61,426 bases of DNA, taken from assembly GCA_001803635.1 (NCBI GenBank), contig MHDU01000055.1:1-61426 (forward strand), read 5' to 3'. This document shows positions 1 through 9,324 of the stretch, in pieces. Numbering within the stretch: position 1 is the stretch's first letter; every line of letters begins with the position of its first letter. The position numbers and the translations under genes are program-made. The stretch comes from Nitrospirae bacterium GWB2_47_37. Its GTDB lineage: Bacteria; Nitrospirota; Thermodesulfovibrionia; Thermodesulfovibrionales; Dissulfurispiraceae. The notes below the pieces were generated by a model that saw only the letters and a program-made list of their open reading frames with translations, made no database searches and was not told where the DNA came from.

Positions 1-78
1 TTTGTAATGAAGATGGAAAAGCTGCTCGGAAGGAAACTGACAGCATTGCCGAAAGGAAGACCTCGCAAGACAAATTAA
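1..78 (+). CDS. C-terminal end of a probable REP-associated tyrosine transposase (partial)
   Basis: An open frame runs from the first base to a TAA at 76-78 and encodes 25 residues ending LLGRKLTALPKGRPRKTN. The basic tail with GRPRK resembles the C-terminus of REP-associated (Y1/IS200-like) tyrosine transposases, which often end in a GRKL...GRPKK-type tail. The catalytic HUH and Tyr motifs lie outside the window, so identity rests only on this tail. The stop codon is followed at once by an 18-base sequence that recurs at 32747-32764, consistent with a mobile-element end. It could instead be another DNA-binding protein with a basic tail. Confidence 0.45.
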   Translation, partial: FVMKMEKLLGRKLTALPKGRPRKTN

Positions 79-98
79 ATGGTCGCTGTCCCTATTTT
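76..98. repeat. Short dispersed repeat, copy 1
   Basis: GGTCGCTGTCCCTATTTT (81-98) is preceded by AAT and follows directly on the stop codon of the transposase-like tail. The same bases recur in the same orientation at 32743-32765, where they end a truncated gene. Linkage to a transposase terminus suggests that the sequence marks the end of a mobile or REP-like unit; this is inference. Confidence 0.6.
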
Positions 99-152
99 AA
101 TAAACAATGCACAATCGCAAGCCTGACCCCATTCCTATGTTGCGTCTCGACG

Positions 153-1262
153 CTATAACGCTATCGCCTTCTCATAAATCCTGTACTTCTTATACAGCTT
201 TCCCTCAACCATTTCCGAAATCCTTATCACAGGGATATTGTCTTCGAGTATCCACGAAAATTCAACCCTCTTGTAATTTCCGTCTTTTATCCCTTTAAAT
301 CCATACCTGAGAAGCAGGGCGTCAACCCCCCTGTTCCTGTATTCCGGCTTAATTCCCAAAAGAAGCAGTCTGAGATCCTGAATTTTTCTTGAATAATAAA
401 GCGCCTTGAGGATAGACACCGGGTTAAGCCTGCCGTTCATCTTTTTCAAAACAAAATTATAATCCGGTACCAGTCCGAGAAAGCCGACCTGCTCGCCGTC
501 TTTTTCCGCGATAAGCGTCAGTTCAGGGACAGCGATAGGCTTAAGCTTTCCCGCGTTGTAAGCAAGCTCCTCGTCCGGAAGAGGGACAAATCCCCAATTC
601 CCTTCCCATGCCGAATTATAGAGTCTTTGAAATGCCTGCATGTCCGTCATGAAATTCTTTTTGTCGATATACCTGACGCTAATTCCCTTCTTCTCTGCCA
701 GCGCAGCCACCCTTAGAACCTTTTCAGGCAATCTCTCTTTGGTATGATAAATAAAGGCGTAGAGGTCTTTTGATTTGACCATCCCGTAAGCATCCATCAG
801 ATCGTTGTAATAAGGCGGATTGTAAGGCATCATCAGCATGGGAGAACTGTCGAACCCTTCCGTCAAAAAACCGCACTCCTCATTCGTGGAGAAATTCATA
901 GGGCCGCGCATAATATCCATGTCCTTATCTTTCAATTCATCCCGCACCTTATTTAATAATGCTCCGGAAACCTCTTTGTCGTTAATGCATTCAAAAAAAC
1001 CGAAAAAACCTGCCTTCTCGTCATGCAGCCTGATATGCTCCGGATTGATTATGGATGCTATGCGGCCGGCAATATTCCCGTTCTTTCTTGCAAGAAAGAA
1101 CTTCACGTCAGCGTGCTTTAAAAATGGATTTTTCCTGGAAAAATGCCCCTTCATGTCCCATGTCAATTGAGGGACATAAAGGCTGTCATTTTTGTAAAGG
1201 TTGAGGGGAAATTTTATAAAGGCATGGAGATCCGATTTTGTTTTGGCTTCTATTATCTCCAC
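153..1262 (-). CDS. GNAT-fold N-acyltransferase, bacterial ceramide synthase (bCerS/YghO)-like
   Basis: A 369-residue protein with a GTG start, seven bases after the stop of the serine palmitoyltransferase gene. The N-terminal part and the C-terminal part (LLLLGIKPEYRNRGVDALLLRYGF, an R-N-R-G acyl-CoA-binding turn) have the look of the large GNAT-like YghO family. In Caulobacter crescentus a member of this family, bCerS, acylates the sphingoid amine to form ceramide. The identification rests on general resemblance plus the strong context: cerR-like epimerase, then spt, then this gene on one strand with overlaps or tiny gaps. The expected role is N-acylation of 3-ketosphinganine at the membrane. 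A general GNAT acetyltransferase of other function cannot be excluded from sequence alone. Confidence 0.7.
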   Translation of the reverse strand: MEIIEAKTKSDLHAFIKFPLNLYKNDSLYVPQLTWDMKGHFSRKNPFLKHADVKFFLARKNGNIAGRIASIINPEHIRLHDEKAGFFGFFECINDKEVSGALLNKVRDELKDKDMDIMRGPMNFSTNEECGFLTEGFDSSPMLMMPYNPPYYNDLMDAYGMVKSKDLYAFIYHTKERLPEKVLRVAALAEKKGISVRYIDKKNFMTDMQAFQRLYNSAWEGNWGFVPLPDEELAYNAGKLKPIAVPELTLIAEKDGEQVGFLGLVPDYNFVLKKMNGRLNPVSILKALYYSRKIQDLRLLLLGIKPEYRNRGVDALLLRYGFKGIKDGNYKRVEFSWILEDNIPVIRISEMVEGKLYKKYRIYEKAIAL

Positions 1263-1268
1263 TTATAT

Positions 1269-2459
1269 TTATATCAGACCCAATGCCTTGCCGACCTTCT
1301 TGAACGCATCGAGCACCTTATCGAGCTGTTCATCCGTATGCGTGGCCATATAGCTTGTTCTGATAAGCGCCTTGCCGGGCGGCACAGCCGGAGAAACCGC
1401 GACGTTTGCGAACACGCCCTCTTCCTGAAGCATCATCACGGATTTAAAGGCGATTTCGTCCTCTCCGACAATGATCGGAATAATAGGCGTCTCGCTCGGC
1501 CCGAGATCAAAACCGAGTTCCTTAAAACCCTTAAGCATCTTATGCGTATTCTTCCAGAGCCGTTCTATCCTTTCAGGCTCGTTCTCGATTATGTCAATTG
1601 CCGCGCTGACGGACGCTATCGATGCCGGCGGCGGGCTCGCGCTGAATATCAGCGCCCTCGCGAAATGTTTTATATAATGAACGACATCCGCATCTCCGGC
1701 GATGAATCCGCCTATGGATGCGAGCGATTTACTGTAAGTTCCCATTATCAGATCGACCTCTTGTTCCAGGCCGAAATGCTCCGCAGTGCCCCTTCCCGTC
1801 TTGCCCAAAACACCAATGCCGTGGGCGTCATCCACTAAAAGCCTTGCCCCGTGTTTCTTTGTTATATTCAGCACTTCAGGGAGCTTGATGACATCGCCCT
1901 CCATGCTGAAGACGCCGTCCACAACGACCAATTTCCCCCTGCCGTTATTATTATTGAGAACCCTCTCGAAGTCGGCCATGTCATTGTGTTTGAACCTCTT
2001 GACTTCGCCGTAAGAAAGCCTGCATCCGTCTACAATGCTGGCGTGATCCATTTTGTCTATAACGACAACGTCGTCCTTTCCGACAAGGGCCGATATTACG
2101 CCCAGATTAACCTGAAAACCGGTGGAAAATACGAGGGCGGCCTCTTTTCTCATAAAACGCGCCAGCTTTTCTTCGAGGTTCACATGGAGATCGAGAGTGC
2201 CGTTGAGGAATCTCGATCCGGCGCAGCCGGTACCGTATTTCTTTATCGCCTCTACTGCGGCCTCTTTGACCTTCGGATGATTGGTGAGCCCTAAGTAATT
2301 GTTCGAGCCGACCATTATCATCCGTTTGCCGTTCATTACCACTTCGGGATCCTGCGCGCTCTCTATTATCCTGAAAAACGGATAGACACCCGCCTTCTGT
2401 AATTCTTTTGCGGTCTTGAACTTAAAACATTTTTCGAATATATCCGTATTATTTTTCAT
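1269..2459 (-). CDS. spt: Serine palmitoyltransferase (alpha-oxoamine synthase family)
   Basis: A PLP-dependent alpha-oxoamine synthase of 396 residues if started at the ATG at 2459, which overlaps the stop of the upstream epimerase by 4 bases (ATGA). An upstream in-frame start at 2495 would extend far into the epimerase and is unlikely; ATG at 2465 is also possible. Lys244 in [13 protein letters not shown] is the expected Schiff-base lysine. His139 (DHAS) and the DDAHG motif at 210-214 are the other cofactor contacts. The motifs [23 protein letters not shown] and [11 protein letters not shown] are more like serine palmitoyltransferase than BioF or Kbl; the true BioF of this organism appears at 57115. 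The reaction is L-serine plus palmitoyl-CoA (or acyl-ACP) to 3-ketosphinganine, the first step of sphingolipid synthesis. Confidence 0.8.
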   Translation of the reverse strand: MKNNTDIFEKCFKFKTAKELQKAGVYPFFRIIESAQDPEVVMNGKRMIMVGSNNYLGLTNHPKVKEAAVEAIKKYGTGCAGSRFLNGTLDLHVNLEEKLARFMRKEAALVFSTGFQVNLGVISALVGKDDVVVIDKMDHASIVDGCRLSYGEVKRFKHNDMADFERVLNNNNGRGKLVVVDGVFSMEGDVIKLPEVLNITKKHGARLLVDDAHGIGVLGKTGRGTAEHFGLEQEVDLIMGTYSKSLASIGGFIAGDADVVHYIKHFARALIFSASPPPASIASVSAAIDIIENEPERIERLWKNTHKMLKGFKELGFDLGPSETPIIPIIVGEDEIAFKSVMMLQEEGVFANVAVSPAVPPGKALIRTSYMATHTDEQLDKVLDAFKKVGKALGLI

Positions 2460-3418
2460 AGCCATCGGTGTATCCTGTACCAGTCTGCCGTCCATTGCGC
2501 TCCTTCCTTTATTTTTACCTTGGGTTCAAACTTCAATTTTGCCGCGGCCTTTGACGCGTCGCAAACCCAGTACGCGTGCTTCATCTCTTTAATCTTGTCC
2601 GAATTTATTATATTTACGCCTCTCAGCTTCTCCGAGAGCATGCCCAACAACGGCATAACAAACTTAGGCATCTTCAATTTCACCGGCCTGCGCTGAAGCG
2701 CATCGGATATGGCAGTAATAATATCATCGACGGAATAAATATTGCCGTCCGACATGAAAAAAATCTCCCCTTCCGCCTCCCTGCTCAAGGCAGAAAGTAT
2801 TATACCATTTATCAAATCCTCAACGTAAAGAAAAGAATAATAACACTTTCCCCAATATGGAACGATGCCTGATTTCACCATCTTGAAAAAGACGAGCAGA
2901 TCCCCGTCGCGCGGGCCGTAAACTGCGGGAGGCCTGATAACGGTAACCGGAATATTCTTTCCGTTCGCCGTGACTATCTTTTCCCCTTCAAGTTTTGTTC
3001 TTCCGTAAACGGATACGGGCATGGGAACGCAATCCTCTTTTAAGGGAATACCGTCATGACACGGCCCCGCAGCCGCAAGACTGCTCAGATAAACGAACCG
3101 TTTAATATCGGGATTGTTTTCGACAACGGCCCTTACGATATTTTCCGTGCCTTTGGAATTGGCGTTATAATAATCTTCTTCCGAGCATGCCTTTGTAACT
3201 CCGGCGAGATGAAAAACGTAATCGACGCCTTTAACGGCATCTATAAGAGAATCCCTGTCAGTGCAGTCTCCTTCCGTTGTCCTGACATTCATATCTTCGA
3301 GGAATCTTAACCGCGACCGGTTTCTTACAAGACATTTGACGTCGAATCCTTCTCTAACGAGGGCAGCCGCGAGATGACTCCCTATAAAACCCGTTGCGCC
3401 GGTAACCAGCGCCTTCAT
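2456..3418 (-). CDS. NAD-dependent epimerase/dehydratase (extended SDR), probable ceramide reductase CerR-like
   Basis: A 320-residue extended short-chain dehydrogenase. The N-terminal GATGFIGS motif (residues 7-14) is the Rossmann NAD(P) site, and the YGRTK sequence holds the catalytic Tyr-x-x-x-Lys. The start overlaps the stop of nfeD by 4 bases, and the 3' end overlaps the spt start, so translation is probably coupled along the operon. In Caulobacter the gene cerR encodes an epimerase-family protein that reduces the keto group during ceramide synthesis and sits next to spt. The same neighbourhood here supports that role. Without context, a sugar-nucleotide epimerase or a 3-beta-hydroxysteroid dehydrogenase-like enzyme would be an equally good reading. 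Confidence 0.7.
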   Translation of the reverse strand: MKALVTGATGFIGSHLAAALVREGFDVKCLVRNRSRLRFLEDMNVRTTEGDCTDRDSLIDAVKGVDYVFHLAGVTKACSEEDYYNANSKGTENIVRAVVENNPDIKRFVYLSSLAAAGPCHDGIPLKEDCVPMPVSVYGRTKLEGEKIVTANGKNIPVTVIRPPAVYGPRDGDLLVFFKMVKSGIVPYWGKCYYSFLYVEDLINGIILSALSREAEGEIFFMSDGNIYSVDDIITAISDALQRRPVKLKMPKFVMPLLGMLSEKLRGVNIINSDKIKEMKHAYWVCDASKAAAKLKFEPKVKIKEGAQWTADWYRIHRWL

Positions 3419-4713
3419 TGCGCCCTCCTCACCTTGACCTTAAGCCCTTTAACGCTTTCAACCGTTACTTTTTCGTTCTTATGTATGGTCTCGTCCGAAT
3501 ACGCCGACCAGTATTCGCCGTGCACGACTGCCATACCGCCGTCCGGAGTAATATCGGTCTTCGCAATCCCTTCCAGCCCTATAAGGCCTTCGGAGCCGGT
3601 AACGGGTTTTCTCTTATACGCATTATACGCGAGCCTGAAAGTCAGCACGAAAAACAGGGCGGTGACAACGGCTGCCGGAATTATCACCGAAAGCGAAAGC
3701 TTAAAGAAAGGAAACGGAGATTCAAACAGCATCAGCGATCCCATGACAATCGATACGATGCCTCCTACGGTCAGCATACCGTATGACGTAACCTTTATTT
3801 CGAGAATAAACAGGATAAGTCCTATGATAATAAGGAGAACGCCCGCATAGTTTACGGGAAGCGTCTGGAACGAATAAAATGCGAGCACAAGGCATATGCC
3901 GCCGACAACGCCGGGGAATATCGCGCCGGGGTTGGTCAACTCAAAGAACAGGCCGTAAAAACCGAGCATCATGAGTATATAAGCGACATTGGGATCGCTT
4001 ATAAGATTCAATATCTTCTGTCTTAATCCTATCTCATGCCTGACGATTTTAGCGCCCGATGTCTTCAACGTCTTTTCGCCGTAAAGGGTCTTTACCTTCC
4101 TGCCGTCTATCCCGGAAAGAAGCGCAGTCAAATCCTTCGCAATAAGGTCGATAATATTATTTTTCAGCGCCTCGGTCTCTGTGACGGAAACGCTTTTCCT
4201 CACCGCGTCCTCGGCCCACTTAATATTCCTGCCGCGCTGCTCGGCTATGGATTTGATATACGCCGCCGCGTCGTTAGTCGCTTTCTCCGCTACGGTTTTA
4301 TCCATTTTCTCGCCGATTGCCACCGGATGCGCTGCGCCTATATTAGTGCCGGGCGACATTGCGGCGACATGCGCGGCCATTGTGATAAAAACACCTGCCG
4401 ACGCAGACCGCGCGCCGCTCGGCGAGACATAGATCACAACCGGAACATTGCTTCCTATAATGTCCTTAACAATGCTCCGCATAGACGTATCGAGGCCGCC
4501 GGGCGTGTCGAGTTCGATGACCAGCGCCTCCGCATTCATTTCGGATGCCTTTTTTATGGATTTGCCGATATATTCCGCCGCAACCGGATTGATGACGCCG
4601 CTTACGGTAATGACGAGCACTTCGGATTTCTTGTTTTCGATAGATAAAGAAGACGCAAGATGCAGGAATATCGAAAGAATGACAACGGCAAGAAATACTA
4701 ATCTCTTACGCAT
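3415..4713 (-). CDS. NfeD-family membrane-bound serine protease (ClpP class), full-length
   Basis: A 432-residue protein. Residues 1-24 form a signal or anchor helix. A ClpP/crotonase-like serine-protease domain follows (ELDTPGGLDTSMR, then SPSGARSASAGVFI with the likely nucleophile Ser). Four or so transmembrane helices span roughly residues 240-360, and a C-terminal NfeD beta-barrel domain (GLEGIAKTDITPDGG...GEYWSAYSDE) completes the long NfeD1b architecture. Such proteins are usually paired with a stomatin/SPFH protein and are thought to cleave membrane-associated substrates. No stomatin gene is adjacent here; instead it leads the probable ceramide genes. This placement next to lipid-synthesis genes, given the link of SPFH/NfeD systems to membrane microdomains, is suggestive but unproven. 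Confidence 0.85.
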   Translation of the reverse strand: MRKRLVFLAVVILSIFLHLASSLSIENKKSEVLVITVSGVINPVAAEYIGKSIKKASEMNAEALVIELDTPGGLDTSMRSIVKDIIGSNVPVVIYVSPSGARSASAGVFITMAAHVAAMSPGTNIGAAHPVAIGEKMDKTVAEKATNDAAAYIKSIAEQRGRNIKWAEDAVRKSVSVTETEALKNNIIDLIAKDLTALLSGIDGRKVKTLYGEKTLKTSGAKIVRHEIGLRQKILNLISDPNVAYILMMLGFYGLFFELTNPGAIFPGVVGGICLVLAFYSFQTLPVNYAGVLLIIIGLILFILEIKVTSYGMLTVGGIVSIVMGSLMLFESPFPFFKLSLSVIIPAAVVTALFFVLTFRLAYNAYKRKPVTGSEGLIGLEGIAKTDITPDGGMAVVHGEYWSAYSDETIHKNEKVTVESVKGLKVKVRRAQ

Positions 4714-4735
4714 ATGACATTATAACATGAACATC

Positions 4736-5614
4736 TCAGTGATAAACCACTATCAGAACAAAACCGGCAAGCATCAAAACAGTGCCGAGCAATCTTTCCT
4801 TTATCGAGGACTCTTTAAAGAACAGGTAACCGTAAAAAACGCCTATCAGCAGGCTCAGCCTCTTTACTGAAATCATATACGCGACCTTGGTCATGCTCAT
4901 CGCTATCATGTGGGAAATGATCATAACGGAGTGAAGCATTCCCGGCAGGATCGAAGACCTTACCGCGCCGTTACGGAATGCCGCGTTAATCTCATTCCTG
5001 CCCTTATATAAAGCTATAGGGGCAAACGCCAAGACAACCGCCGTAATATACGTTGCGCCGAAAAATATAGGAGATGAATGCTCGATAGCCCTCTTGCCCA
5101 AAGAGGATGTAAAGCTGAAAATAAGCGCCACGGCTACCATGTACAGCGAGCCCTTTTCCCTTTTTATCGCGGCAAAAGGTTCGAGAACGCCCTTTTTAAA
5201 ATCCTTTATATTCAGGGTATAACCGCCTGCTGCTATAAGTAATACGCCGACGGCGCCTGAAAGCGATATTTTCTCACCGATAAGAATATACGGAACAACG
5301 ATGAGAAAAACAGGCGTGAGAGAAAGAAAAGGAAGCGTAAGGCTCAACGGCGAAAGCTTTAAAGCCTTTATATAGAAAATCATGGCGATTATCTCAAGCG
5401 GCAATGCGCTTAAAAAGGCTATATAAAAGTCCTTATCCAGCGCGGGAACCGGAATGAAAAGCAGGGATATAAAAAGCGCGGGCAGCGCGCATGAAAGCCG
5501 CAGCCATGCGATGAGATACTCGTTATGAATCGACAGCGCCTTTTTTGTAAGCGCGTCGCTCGTGGCGAGCGTAAAGGCGGCGATAAGGGCATATATTACC
5601 CAAAGATTTTCCAT
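4736..5614 (-). CDS. EamA/DMT-superfamily transporter
   Basis: A 292-residue hydrophobic protein with about ten predicted transmembrane helices arranged as two EamA halves (residues ~5-135 and ~155-290); the second half starts near the SLYMVAVALIFSF segment. It is the first gene of the minus-strand group and lies 22 bases upstream of the nfeD start, so cotranscription with the protease and the ceramide-like genes is likely. The family exports or imports small metabolites (amino acids, nucleotide sugars and others). Substrate cannot be read from sequence. A role as a lipid-linked flippase has precedent in the DMT superfamily and would fit the neighbourhood, but this is speculation. Confidence 0.8.
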   Translation of the reverse strand: MENLWVIYALIAAFTLATSDALTKKALSIHNEYLIAWLRLSCALPALFISLLFIPVPALDKDFYIAFLSALPLEIIAMIFYIKALKLSPLSLTLPFLSLTPVFLIVVPYILIGEKISLSGAVGVLLIAAGGYTLNIKDFKKGVLEPFAAIKREKGSLYMVAVALIFSFTSSLGKRAIEHSSPIFFGATYITAVVLAFAPIALYKGRNEINAAFRNGAVRSSILPGMLHSVMIISHMIAMSMTKVAYMISVKRLSLLIGVFYGYLFFKESSIKERLLGTVLMLAGFVLIVVYH

Positions 5615-5664
5615 CTATTCATTTTAACTTAGAACATCTAATAAAAAACCATGAGAATAACCAT

Positions 5665-5802
5665 CCGAACCGGTAGGGCACAGTATTTCCGCTCATTCTC
5701 GTCCCACATCCTGCGGGACTCCGAGGCACCGGCTCGGTTTCGACATCACGGCGAAACTTCGAGCCGCTGAAACCGCTACAATACAATGCCCTGCCGGTTC
5801 CG
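5665..5802. repeat. Palindromic element, long form with internal segment (copy 1)
   Basis: The ends are inverted repeats (CCGAACCGGTAGGGCA at the left, TGCCCTGCCGGTTCCGG at the right). The outer parts, GGCACAGTATTTCCGCT (5677-5693) and CCGCTACAATACAATGCC (5773-5790), match in reverse complement the two halves of a compact 40-base palindromic element at 29900-29939. Here a ~79-base segment separates the halves, and CCGCT stands at both junctions like a 5-base duplication. The internal segment is itself foldable (GTCCC...GGGAC, and GGCTCG...CGAGCC). No protein-coding role is supported. Confidence 0.65.
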
Positions 5803-7126
<1,324 letters not shown>

Positions 7127-7148
7127 CGTTAAAATCGGATTAACCTCG

Positions 7149-7177
7149 GAAAGGGCGCGGCTTTTCCGCGCCTTTCT
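7149..7177 (+). terminator. Rho-independent terminator after ilvC
   Basis: AAAGGGCGCGG (7150-7160) pairs with CCGCGCCTTTC (7166-7176) around a short CTTTT loop, followed by a T-rich tract. It lies 23 bases after ilvC and before the convergent brnA, so it may work for both strands. Confidence 0.8.
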
Positions 7178-7190
7178 AATTTATACAACT

Positions 7191-7451
7191 CTATTTGCTC
7201 ACTGTTTTTTCCTGTTTTACGCGTTCGTGGAGCCAGACCTTTATCAATGCGCCCCTATCAACACCTATCCTCTGCCGAATATCGTCTATCTCGTTCACCA
7301 GAGACTCGGCTATGTCCAATGTTAAGCGCACCTTTTTGCCGTGTCCGGTAATCTTTGCCTTTGACATATCTATCAAGTCATGTATGTCCTCGCCAGCATC
7401 GAATCGTCTGTCAAATTCAGATGTGCTTTTAGCCAATTTCTTTTTTGCCAT
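7191..7451 (-). CDS. brnA: BrnA-family antitoxin
   Basis: An 86-residue protein whose N-terminal region is a likely toxin-binding arm. Its C-terminal half is a ribbon-helix-helix-type domain (KKVRLTLDIAESLVNEIDDIRQRIGVDRGALIKVWLHERV). It is encoded after and overlaps by 23 bases the BrnT-like toxin gene; toxin-first order with overlap is typical of brnTA. The antitoxin is expected to neutralise BrnT and to repress the shared promoter upstream of brnT. The module lies between ilvC and psd on the opposite strand. Confidence 0.8.
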   Translation of the reverse strand: MAKKKLAKSTSEFDRRFDAGEDIHDLIDMSKAKITGHGKKVRLTLDIAESLVNEIDDIRQRIGVDRGALIKVWLHERVKQEKTVSK

Positions 7452-7701
7452 ATAACTTAGCCTCCTTTCTGGCAGTGCGCCTTACAGAAATTATTCTAAC
7501 TCCATCACTTCGCATTGTATATACGGCAGTCCACAGCTTTTCGTGAAGTTCGGCGATTATGATACTTCTTTTCTCAACCGGATGAGGAACTTCTATCTCT
7601 ATCCTGTGTTCATCAAGCCATAGATCTTTTGCCGTCTCAAAATCAATGCCGTGCTTTTCCTTGTTCCTCCCGCTTTTATCGGCATCCCATTCGAATTTCA
7701 T
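7429..7701 (-). CDS. brnT: BrnT-family ribonuclease toxin
   Basis: A 90-residue protein that begins with the family signature FEWDADKSGRNKEKHGIDFETAKDLW, then a RelE-like core that ends IISVRRTARKEAKLY, where the Arg-Arg and Glu are typical of BrnT. BrnT toxins are RelE-fold ribonucleases that stop translation, held inactive in a complex with BrnA. The protein is of normal family length and appears intact. Start is an ATG at 7701; no clear ribosome site was noted. Confidence 0.85.
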   Translation of the reverse strand: MKFEWDADKSGRNKEKHGIDFETAKDLWLDEHRIEIEVPHPVEKRSIIIAELHEKLWTAVYTMRSDGVRIISVRRTARKEAKLYGKKEIG

Positions 7702-7794
7702 GTTTTAATTATACAATATTTGATTAAATTCTGGACAAAATAAAATTTTCAGTCATTATTGTTCAATGTCGCGACTTTAATGTTATAATTTCCC

Positions 7795-8424
7795 ATGTTT
7801 AAACTCGCACCCGAAGGCCGGCCCTTCATCGGTTTTTTTGCCGTTGTTACAGCAATCGCTTTTACGGCAGGAGGCGCGTTAACAGCCCTCCTGCCTTTTG
7901 TTTTAACACTCTTTATGCTGTACTTTTTCAGGGATCCTGAAAGGACGACGCCTGAAGGGGATAATATTTTCGTTTCCCCTGCCGACGGAAAGGTCATACT
8001 TATACAGGATGTGCGGGAAGATCAATACCTAAAAGGCAATGCCGTACAAGTGAGCATATTCATGTCTCCGCTGAATGTCCATGTAAACAGGGCCCCATGC
8101 GACGGCAGCGTCGAATCGGTAGTCCATACCCCCGGAAGGTTCCTTTCCGCATTCAAGCACGAAGCGTCTTTACAGAATGAAAATATCGCAATGGTAATGA
8201 ATACAAAATACGGGAAAATCATTGTGCGTCAAGTGGCGGGGTTCCTCGCGAGACGCGCTGTATGCAGGGTAAAACCCGGAGATGCGCTAAAAAAAGGCGA
8301 CAGGTATGGAATCATAAAATTCAGTTCGAGGCTGGATATTTACCTGCCGAAAAATACCGGAATAAAAGTAAAACTGGGCGATAAGGTTAAGGCAGGGGAG
8401 ACGGTGATAGGGGAATGCGCCTAA
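7795..8424 (+). CDS. psd: Phosphatidylserine decarboxylase proenzyme (short type)
   Basis: A 209-residue short-form (PSD-A-like) enzyme that converts phosphatidylserine to phosphatidylethanolamine at the inner membrane. Two N-terminal hydrophobic helices (about residues 10-45) precede the FFRDPER motif. SPADG (61-65) and VHVNR with His96 are the conserved active-site parts. The self-cleavage site, usually Gly-Ser in KFGSR, here reads KFSSR with Ser177-Ser178; Ser178 should become the pyruvoyl group. The gene ends overlapping the end of the convergent tonB by 4 bases. Its usual partner pssA is 12 kb away at 20336, on the same strand, beyond a block of minus-strand genes. Confidence 0.9.
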   Translation: MFKLAPEGRPFIGFFAVVTAIAFTAGGALTALLPFVLTLFMLYFFRDPERTTPEGDNIFVSPADGKVILIQDVREDQYLKGNAVQVSIFMSPLNVHVNRAPCDGSVESVVHTPGRFLSAFKHEASLQNENIAMVMNTKYGKIIVRQVAGFLARRAVCRVKPGDALKKGDRYGIIKFSSRLDIYLPKNTGIKVKLGDKVKAGETVIGECA

Positions 8425-9140
8425 TCTAACCTGTAGACTATCGGTATAATAACCTGCGCTTCAATCGGCGGTTTCGGAAACGGCGATGTCTTTTTTACCG
8501 TCTCAACGGCGTTTTTATCGAGGACATCAATCCCGCAGCTCTCCACAATCTTTATACTCTCAATATGACCGTTTCCGTTAACAACAAATGACACCACAAC
8601 TTTTCCTTCCCATCCCATCTTTCTTGCTATGCGGGGGTAAGAAATACTTTTCATAATCAAATCCCTGATGTACGCAAAATGCTCTTTTAGATACCTTGCT
8701 CTTGCCTCGTTCACGCCTGATGCCGTTTTAGTGCCTACAACCGCCGTTTTAACCGCATCGGCATTCGCATGGCTTGCATCCTTTTTAACAACCTCTCTAC
8801 TGCCCCGCTCAGGGGCAGCAGCTATCGGATTTGTTTCTACAGGCATGGTCTGTTTATGACCCGCCTGTTCCTCTGTCCGCGGAACAGGTACCGGCCTGCT
8901 TTCACGGACTATCTGCTTGTTGAGTTTCGGCATATCAGCCGCAGCCTTTTCATAGGTCCGGCTGTAAGTATGTATTTTACTTCCGATGCTGAAATCGATA
9001 ACAAGCGGTTTATTCGCGGGAACGATAACTTTGCCTGATTGCAGAAAAACTAAAAATATCGCCGCATGGATAACGAAAGACACCCATAAAGATGCCGAGA
9101 AGTTTTTTTCATTCGAGAGATTATCTTTAAACCATTGCAT
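8421..9140 (-). CDS. TonB-family energy transducer
   Basis: A 239-residue TonB-like protein. It has one N-terminal transmembrane helix (about residues 17-35, LWVSFVIHAAIFLVFLQSG), a periplasmic linker with scattered prolines (VPVPRTEE...), and a C-terminal TonB domain (YPRIARKMGWEGKVVVSFVVNGNGHIESIKIVESCG). It transmits proton-motive-force energy from ExbB/ExbD to an outer-membrane receptor. It is the last gene of the run that includes the TonB-dependent receptor at 10571, so it is probably dedicated to that receptor. No exbB/exbD genes are in this block. The start overlaps the upstream small gene by 14 bases. Confidence 0.88.
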   Translation of the reverse strand: MQWFKDNLSNEKNFSASLWVSFVIHAAIFLVFLQSGKVIVPANKPLVIDFSIGSKIHTYSRTYEKAAADMPKLNKQIVRESRPVPVPRTEEQAGHKQTMPVETNPIAAAPERGSREVVKKDASHANADAVKTAVVGTKTASGVNEARARYLKEHFAYIRDLIMKSISYPRIARKMGWEGKVVVSFVVNGNGHIESIKIVESCGIDVLDKNAVETVKKTSPFPKPPIEAQVIIPIVYRLD

Positions 9141-9324
9141 CGCTTTTATTTTTCCCTCCGAATTTCTTTATTGCGGCAATCGCGAGAATAACAATAGCTG
9201 CGCCCGCGCATCCGAAACATGACGCGCATGTATTTCCCGAACACCTTGCAGTCAGCGCGATGCCTGCCGCGCTGCCCGACATACCGAGCGCGGAATATAC
9301 AATTTTATTTTTAATCTCTTTCAT
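9127..9324 (-). CDS. Small Cys-rich membrane protein of unknown function
   Basis: A 65-residue protein with two hydrophobic segments around a Cys-rich centre (CSGNTCASCFGCAG, four cysteines in 14 residues). It overlaps the ferredoxin-like gene upstream and tonB downstream by 14 bases each, which supports translation as part of the operon. I do not recognise the family. The clustered cysteines inside or beside a membrane segment suggest metal or Fe-S binding, which would fit the neighbouring NapH-like protein, but no function can be assigned. Confidence 0.6.
   Translation of the reverse strand: MKEIKNKIVYSALGMSGSAAGIALTARCSGNTCASCFGCAGAAIVILAIAAIKKFGGKNKSDAMV

Noticed and set aside
1143-1838. 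Plus-strand 231-residue open frame
   Set aside because: It is antisense to the GNAT-like and serine palmitoyltransferase genes, whose products have clear family motifs.
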